This document shows positions 61,201-64,000 of a DNA stretch of 64,000 bases, piece by piece. The first letter of the stretch is position 1. Each line of letters starts with the position of its first letter. The stretch spans positions 1 through 64,000 of the IMG/VR virus record IMGVR_UViG_3300028844_003474; one strand, written 5' to 3'. The notes beneath the pieces were generated by a model that was given only the letters and a program-made list of their open reading frames with translations, ran no database searches and had not been told where the DNA came from. A program made the position numbers and the translations under genes. The DNA comes from a virus.

Positions 61201-63990
61201 AGGAGCAGTTTCTAATATACCCTTATACTCAAAGACAGTGTCTATCACTTTGGCAATAGCCATGGGCAAATGCTGTTCGAATTCTTTGCGAGTAGGTGTG
61301 TCAAAGGGCGGAGCCTTCATAAACCTATTCATAAACTGCAAAGATCTCTGACTAGGCTTCTGAGCAAACTTACCCTTATTGATGTGTTGCATCAATCGAC
61401 GCGTTTGGTACTGTCTTTGGAAAATAGATTTAACTAATTCATACAACTCAGAGAAAAACCTACGGATAACGCTCTTGTCTTTCATAGACAAGCCTTTTGT
61501 TACCATATACTCTCTAAAGGTCTCTGCAAGTTTTTCATTTAAAGCATAGTCTTTTAACTCTGCATTTGTAATTGGCTGGGTGTCAAAGTCTCTTTGCGGA
61601 TTAGCATCGATAATCTCAGCACGCGCAGCTTCTAAATCTTTTTCTGTAATTGTATACTTACGTTCAGCCTCAGCCATCACCTTAGCTCTACGTGCAGGAG
61701 ACAAAAACACATCAGTTACCGCGTGAAATGCCTCGTGATACTCTGTACCTACAACAGCCTCGTCACTAACAACAAGCATCCCTTGCTCCCATACTCCATA
61801 CGCGCGTGTGCCGCCACGTACAATCAAACCTTTTACACGTTTAAAGCCAAGTTGAGGTAAGTTTTCTGCAAACCAAGCTTCAGCTTCTGCCATATCTTGA
61901 TCAGTTGCAAGTACGTTAAGTACACCAGAGCCCATAGCTCTTTCATGAGATAAGAAAGCTCCACCAAATGGAAAGAAAGGATCAGTACCTGAAGGGTCTT
62001 CTGTGTTTGTAGGCTTAGAAGGCTTGGGAACTCCAGATGTAATTAGCTTTTCAGCTGCAACAATTCTGAGTTTAATGTGAGTACGCTCTGTATCAGGAAA
62101 ATACCTACTTCCTTCTTGTCGATTAGGAGCGCCTGGATATGTAAAAGAAATTGTTTCTCCTGATGCATTTGTAACAGGAGCAATTGGAGAGTTTACAGAC
62201 TCCATTAACCTGTCTATTAAAGCTTTACCTCCCAGGTAATCATCAACTTGACTTAGGTCTTGAATAAGAGTACCATCTTTACTTACAACAATAGAAGGGC
62301 TGAATGGAAACTCTCGCATCATTTCAAGATCTTGCAACTCACTGTCGTCAAGAGCTTGCATTCCGCTTTCTTCATGGCGAAGTCTAAAGACGTCCCTTCC
62401 GTTCTGCCTAAGCAAGAAGCTACCATCAGCTTCATTGTAAACAATACCTGTATCAATGGTACTATTAGGTGTTGCAACTACAGTGTACTGACGAAGTTTA
62501 GATGCTTTAGTTGCCGCATCAAGTTTAGGATCTTTAAAAAGATCTATGACTGCATTGTCAATGCCCATTTTTTCCAAGGACACTTTAGGCACACGAACAT
62601 AAATAAGGTTACCTCTATCATATACAGGAGCATAGACTTGACCAATACCATAGTTAATTCCATCTTCTTCTAAAAGCAAACCATCTTGATACGGATTGTC
62701 AATTGCTTCTCCTGTTTGAAGACTGTACATACGTATATTGCCGTCAGCATCAGGTAGCATAACCGCAACCCCATGCTCATTGATAGCGTCTCTTATCTCA
62801 ACAATATCTCCTAACTTAACCGTAGAATCTGCAGAAGGTCTAAGTAGATTACCTCGCGCAGACCCTTGATCGTTAGGAAGTTGCTGAAACTTAAACACAT
62901 CTTCAGCCAAACCTAGTACAACAGTATCTGTATTTTGAGCAGCAAGAGCTTCTCTAAGTTGTATTAAACGATCTATATTAATCAGGGCATCAATAGCATG
63001 TGTATGCGTATTGAGATGCATCTGATCTTTAAGATTTAAGGTAATAGACTCTTTATTAAACGCTTCTTGTTGACGTTGAGCCTGTCCCATCAAAGTATTA
63101 ATCTTAGGCAAATAACCTAAGCGTACTTTTTCTCCACCTATTTTAGCAAAAATAACCCAGTTAGTCTCAGACCCTGGATCAACGTCGTATTTAAACTCAG
63201 TACTATCCTTGTTATTTGGGTTATGTTGTAGCTTTTTAAGCCCTTCAAGCCCTTGACCTTTAGTATTGACGCCTTTGTTAAGCTTTACGCTTGATACTTT
63301 TTCAGGAGATTTATATTCAGTATCGTCCTTTTCAATAGTAATCTTAACGTTAGTCTGCTCACCTTCATTTTGAGCTTCAATAACTTGTAAGATTAACCCC
63401 CAAATTCTTGCCTGTTCTTCATTTAATTCCAGGCTATCTCCTTCTTTTAAACGAGTTTCTAAAAACCCAAGACCAAAGAGATCGTCTCCAACAGTTAAAG
63501 GACCGCCTTTAGTAAGAGCCTCAAACAATTGATCCATATAGATGGCAACTCCATCAGGAACAATCATACCCTCACGTTGTATTGTTCGGTCTAAAGATTC
63601 TGCAGCTCCTTGAATTTCTCGAGCCACTCTAATAATATGATTACCAAAAGGCTGTAAGTTTAATTCTTCTGTAAGGCTAAACAGAGTATTATTAATAGTA
63701 AAAACATTAGAAAGATTTTTACTAGACGCTTCATCTAAGACAACTCTTTTCTGTTCGCTTTGAGCGTTTACCTGAGAAATAATTTTTGCAAATGTTTCTC
63801 CTTTTTCTAAACCTTCAAGAATAGCACCTGCTATTTCATTAAGGTTTTCCATAGCTTCATCAGCTTGAATTAAATCTTTTTTAATAGCGTCATAAAGATT
63901 TACTTCTTCGCCTTGCGCTGTAATTACTACAAAGTTGGGAACAAAGTCTTCAATAGCTTTATTAACAATAGAATCTGAGATGTCTTGCAT
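52198..63990 (-). CDS. giant polyvalent virion protein with RNA-polymerase-like domain and two zincin motifs
   Basis: At least 3,930 residues; the frame stays open to the window edge, so it may be longer. Order: a beta-rich N-terminal region; HEAFH zincin motif at 752-756 (EYHEAFHAVTD), typical of phage polyvalent proteins; a large central region ending in VPPDFVAQMGSDFDNDKLYL, where D2069, D2071 and D2073 form the D-x-D-x-D metal site of double-psi-barrel RNA polymerases as in crAss-like phi14:2 gp66; a second zincin HEFAH at 2745-2749; long coiled coils (about 2800-3350); and a C-terminal helical part with one hydrophobic segment (about 3800). Proteins of this kind are packaged and injected and transcribe early genes. 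The Gly of the usual DFDGD is Asn here. Peptidase roles may be self-processing. Confidence 0.8.
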   Translation of the reverse strand: MQDISDSIVNKAIEDFVPNFVVITAQGEEVNLYDAIKKDLIQADEAMENLNEIAGAILEGLEKGETFAKIISQVNAQSEQKRVVLDEASSKNLSNVFTINNTLFSLTEELNLQPFGNHIIRVAREIQGAAESLDRTIQREGMIVPDGVAIYMDQLFEALTKGGPLTVGDDLFGLGFLETRLKEGDSLELNEEQARIWGLILQVIEAQNEGEQTNVKITIEKDDTEYKSPEKVSSVKLNKGVNTKGQGLEGLKKLQHNPNNKDSTEFKYDVDPGSETNWVIFAKIGGEKVRLGYLPKINTLMGQAQRQQEAFNKESITLNLKDQMHLNTHTHAIDALINIDRLIQLREALAAQNTDTVVLGLAEDVFKFQQLPNDQGSARGNLLRPSADSTVKLGDIVEIRDAINEHGVAVMLPDADGNIRMYSLQTGEAIDNPYQDGLLLEEDGINYGIGQVYAPVYDRGNLIYVRVPKVSLEKMGIDNAVIDLFKDPKLDAATKASKLRQYTVVATPNSTIDTGIVYNEADGSFLLRQNGRDVFRLRHEESGMQALDDSELQDLEMMREFPFSPSIVVSKDGTLIQDLSQVDDYLGGKALIDRLMESVNSPIAPVTNASGETISFTYPGAPNRQEGSRYFPDTERTHIKLRIVAAEKLITSGVPKPSKPTNTEDPSGTDPFFPFGGAFLSHERAMGSGVLNVLATDQDMAEAEAWFAENLPQLGFKRVKGLIVRGGTRAYGVWEQGMLVVSDEAVVGTEYHEAFHAVTDVFLSPARRAKVMAEAERKYTITEKDLEAARAEIIDANPQRDFDTQPITNAELKDYALNEKLAETFREYMVTKGLSMKDKSVIRRFFSELYELVKSIFQRQYQTRRLMQHINKGKFAQKPSQRSLQFMNRFMKAPPFDTPTRKEFEQHLPMAIAKVIDTVFEYKGILETAPSLEQGINNATGYLTKKFGSVEGASDVISIVTNINRLSQEIDPDTGEVVVNNQVKADIAKSMLRLAFRRYGIIHGALHFMREDGVNTDVIDPLIEEMVESSENLVEYFASKTSIRNRIFDSLKADAITGTTAAEQYGGKSMETIDPKSKIPASVRNLIGSVPMLPTSGTSDLRQLLRRSMPSKQKAELLKKLMEKIKEEGKFDKMSRTGLPRVMDFNQVFGYLLHHLNDATSLEDMMYRLEQMSVKNPNLLFLYSKLKTSDKILQTQFFVSMKKADTAELNVSNNVISYYDMYGQQKRELSKAPKVHKAQEPLDVLTNYNRTSIIQTTAEYISDGTFLNRIKALQTFKDREALAEAVQDFGLNTIQIGALEFRLSTMTNSELRAFSTNFIEILKQVEPITQAQDLKTKRIATNKFVAKLRSNILGQLIEVDMGAVALKYRNGEGTYVYSRMLPSYVTEETERLLNDPAHFNKRLEEDPSLRSTSWVSREGTKTSWLSNAHSPFIVRFGYLNNTPYTNLRGEQKLAYDLHALFHRVPQSDGAIMELSYVAVPTPSDAENTWLVRSAWHDMKDNEKRELLTRIAREEIAAHGENASIPGLAEAQDPVKHIEAHFEKEVKLIMADPKLRKAADLFVRQRFLEIGQMTDAGPIAGMTFTEHVADHLNDLVTATYISHRDYAHWVSGTHAEFGYNTVKMQKRAKGPQSNGTANARQSARYQDRQTFRSVVIKEPKIDLDWVSQVDRADGVTYMSLQFYRDLLEDHGELTDAKRIAIDKALNNQELNNKDTVALITPYKPMYFGKHKGKTIFLKTAVLPLVPALLRDSKGNPLSERAGLEGMLRYIEAKNLDQAHVESAQKSGEYTPVELFDAQGNFIEDRLDEGIASIVQELPVDHYRHQVHNPQHMSVNNTTGWMTQVSKIVTGNLHGRERVGPRGVSGTKMVTELLRKERKLLSMKHAELLNRFFETELDEEGNSQIKYDGVIPVLKGNKLREFLLEHVDENNQALVEMLRSKDRALNNPMMARPMVNALFAILHRDYKHLKIPGGMQVQMPDLGIKDGLKGMRLEDGKVLPAEVIVSKAFLPAEYRNSPIESIPDRVLTMLAYRIPGEHKNTSAVIKVIGFLPEGQDGMLVPPDFVAQMGSDFDNDKLYLNWKVHKSKEDLSAYESVWNEYLQLVFEVLTDPKIFEEEVLQEQDFVILRNFRETLNQAGKLPGREIEGVNLDTYVAENPYSYLSHQRMFQDNIAGIGLKGISAKNNTFWLNLQRYQIAFDLDADIETPGGKMISRVTWRSLTPDRIRFNAQTVGASMDGAIDPVYGQLGIGLNNFQIWQDLHMIGFTMEEAWEAATDQDSIDYINNELTEEEIENKIQDNWRLKAVIAWNTELSLKLEPLKKLMRTQEEKLSELGTTFIPFLTGQQTFEGVESLLSGAGSPLDITHLPVVKENLDIAQTTLDILMSLGIPYFSEALESSEGITFDQSDRHQKYMASKAFISARRKEGTSSYLRMGELKGVENVSQLRPARKKGQYQTWNIQDFFDYFKSNAGRKKVANDSSLKFVLENLYVRDTAVMASSNLFGVGSGNIFIDVNHHQRIHDPEMGQDFYEAWKELTESEDNAVKEFAYALAEYEAERSGWRFGGDTLTKFLPEVFFRELENPIQDPLEIKLLAALSPNVYEIIGKNSHLKAIQTNRMVAVTLDKVQRVYFTVGGQRGYITRPLTSSRFHEDRTMSELRAEFERGVEDTESMSKSEIKEESKVGRSSKPERQFAERKAKLTQLFRDAGVEVKVILDSSIEGAGGVQMVEGKAEIRIHPDKMRSDTLIHEFAHIYIEMLGYNHPLVQQAIKELRGTQLYRDTQALYSEKTTRDLDMEVLATAMGLKGDTVYAEELGVSKIQTVFRRIFRAISKFLSRVMGREVTVDAAEQLARNMFRGKDVHINNLLSFEAEQRLKSHLNEMEMLTGVREVIAERIQHMRRLGISEDEEIKLLETLMNNNRTLGRLTSDMRSQIVGRIADLTEEVVSDTNMLLEQSAGYLDNIKGREWTEIDRQFYNRAYNARQILLNMQQAAVGFNPKAPGEKSRAPSADIARLGQLGDTLTGQVKRIDNVLKEAISEKLKQASADPIIRKLATNIFDLSDDGNLWKYALDSGFWREGFMGSKEQSAVVLKLLSLQVKRTLDRHGLEAQQEISNLNKISKTYLDAGNQWEQILDEDRKRFVSPITGRYYMDRDNSKDVKIFEAENTIQEFTPEYYTKYKHRKRTEEYKALEQEQATIKENAERIGVMSQEDKARLEEIEYMLANVDKKVWKKYHTWEIDLKTYRTDRAAAKAKGEEALRDWDIQYSEVNRAGQRQPKAFSKYKQEKVKDEFRNDQWDPNGGLQVIDKYKNDKYDLLTEVQKQTIQDLKTLMRSALGRDHKFFDRNLIPQFSEGELTVFTELEDKARKLITITGEELQERLDAEDKPVYVRSQPSFLFTRDGQKVMTNLQETIAEFIVSASQQKALDTIETFSLASRDQIDNMRLISSKIDAKSVIGFGKEKQVKKKTIAGSESRAKKSLEHMLQGYFGQGWVDQDAFSKIVDRILTYNSMMGIGLNPSSWLNNFLYGSVQQRIENAGGIYYTNKDSRNARKKIAANYGELHRMAHGKKKAGFVTDNKTVGLIKFFDVTMDQKEISFVRDRMGVWMNRLFYGQNMGEILMQNQVMIAHMLGQKVILADGSETNLYEALNYTAAEGVVLPEGAKIIRPYGEVDLTLDELANFKQKLLSRLQRIHGAYNKEDQGTIARHALGQAGLQYRKWIPHGIFKRFAAEEFSEAREETEIGWYRGFGKMMHTYFMTSYNEKQLMKFSLLMEQYKDQPHVVNAAKRAMYEMMTGMASTAALWLLASMIKIEDSDDDELFLVNDEFYKAKLLYHVERLKKEMLTFVSPFEIGDTLKRIGKDPIPSVRTISFIALAGVEALKAIWTGEWDRFEGGFRYGDVKATSYLARGTFGWKHYTALEESIANHQAYSLYGN

Positions 63991-64000
63991 GTTACTAGAC

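Noticed and set aside
1-64000. Recoding of TAG or TGA, known in some crAss-like phages
   Set aside because: All large genes read through without in-frame stops in the standard code and real genes end in TGA, TAA and occasionally TAG. No suppressor tRNA (CTA anticodon) was seen.

Overview
The window is part of the genome of a tailed double-stranded DNA phage, most likely a member of the crAss-like phages (Crassvirales) infecting a marine or aquatic Bacteroidetes host. The reasons are: a crAss-type virion block (large terminase, portal, scaffold-like protein, HK97-fold capsid protein of about 480 residues) on one strand; a replication block on the other; and, on the virion strand again, one giant gene of at least 3,930 codons with an RNA-polymerase-like D-x-D-x-D motif and two HExxH peptidase motifs, the expected form of a crAss-like virion RNA polymerase/polyvalent protein. 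AT-rich start contexts with little sign of Shine-Dalgarno sequences, and two secreted proteins whose signal peptides end in Ala-Gln, both fit Bacteroidetes. No integrase, repressor, insertion sequence or CRISPR array was seen, and the standard bacterial code is enough.

Layout. (1) 1-17.9 kb, minus strand: packaging and virion genes, reading right to left from a small protein at 17,937 through an HU-like protein, a possible small terminase, TerL, portal, scaffold, major capsid protein, two tiny proteins, connector/tail and fibre-like proteins, a metallophosphoesterase and a repeat-rich fibre. Two clear terminators lie behind the capsid protein and behind a second, probably abundant, structural protein. 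(2) 18.0-20.8 kb, plus strand: a GC-richer island of unknown proteins, including a pair of diverged paralogs, a CCHC zinc knuckle and a Cys-rich protein. (3) 20.8-24.0 kb: a non-coding repeat region, a HAD 3'-phosphatase, three tRNA genes and two stretches of strongly folded DNA that look like undescribed structured RNAs. The larger, about 410 nt, has an H-type pseudoknot and ends in an intrinsic terminator. (4) 24.1-28.1 kb: small early proteins, then a lysis-like cassette (membrane peptide, lipoprotein, T7-lysozyme-type amidase, lipoprotein). (5) 28.05-30.2 kb: family A DNA polymerase. (6) 30.3-39.6 kb: two very large exported proteins (1,122 and 1,974 residues) with dockerin-like calcium loops, inserted in the replication block. 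(7) 39.6-52.2 kb: SF2 helicase, DnaB-like helicase, Sak4-like ATPase, SSB-like protein, DnaG-like primase, RusA-like resolvase, NinB-like protein, rIIA/rIIB-like pair, radical SAM (SplB-like) enzyme, a DnaA-domain-IV-like protein and a RecE/PD-(D/E)XK nuclease. (8) 52.2-64.0 kb, minus strand: the giant gene, whose true start may lie beyond the window.

How it may work together (inference): the giant protein would be packaged and injected and would transcribe the plus-strand genes. A recurring intergenic motif (AAATGAAACCCT followed by a small GCTA...TAGC hairpin), found upstream of up to five plus-strand units, is a candidate promoter or operator. The plus-strand genes supply replication, recombination, lysis and probably host take-over, after which the minus-strand packaging and virion genes would be expressed.
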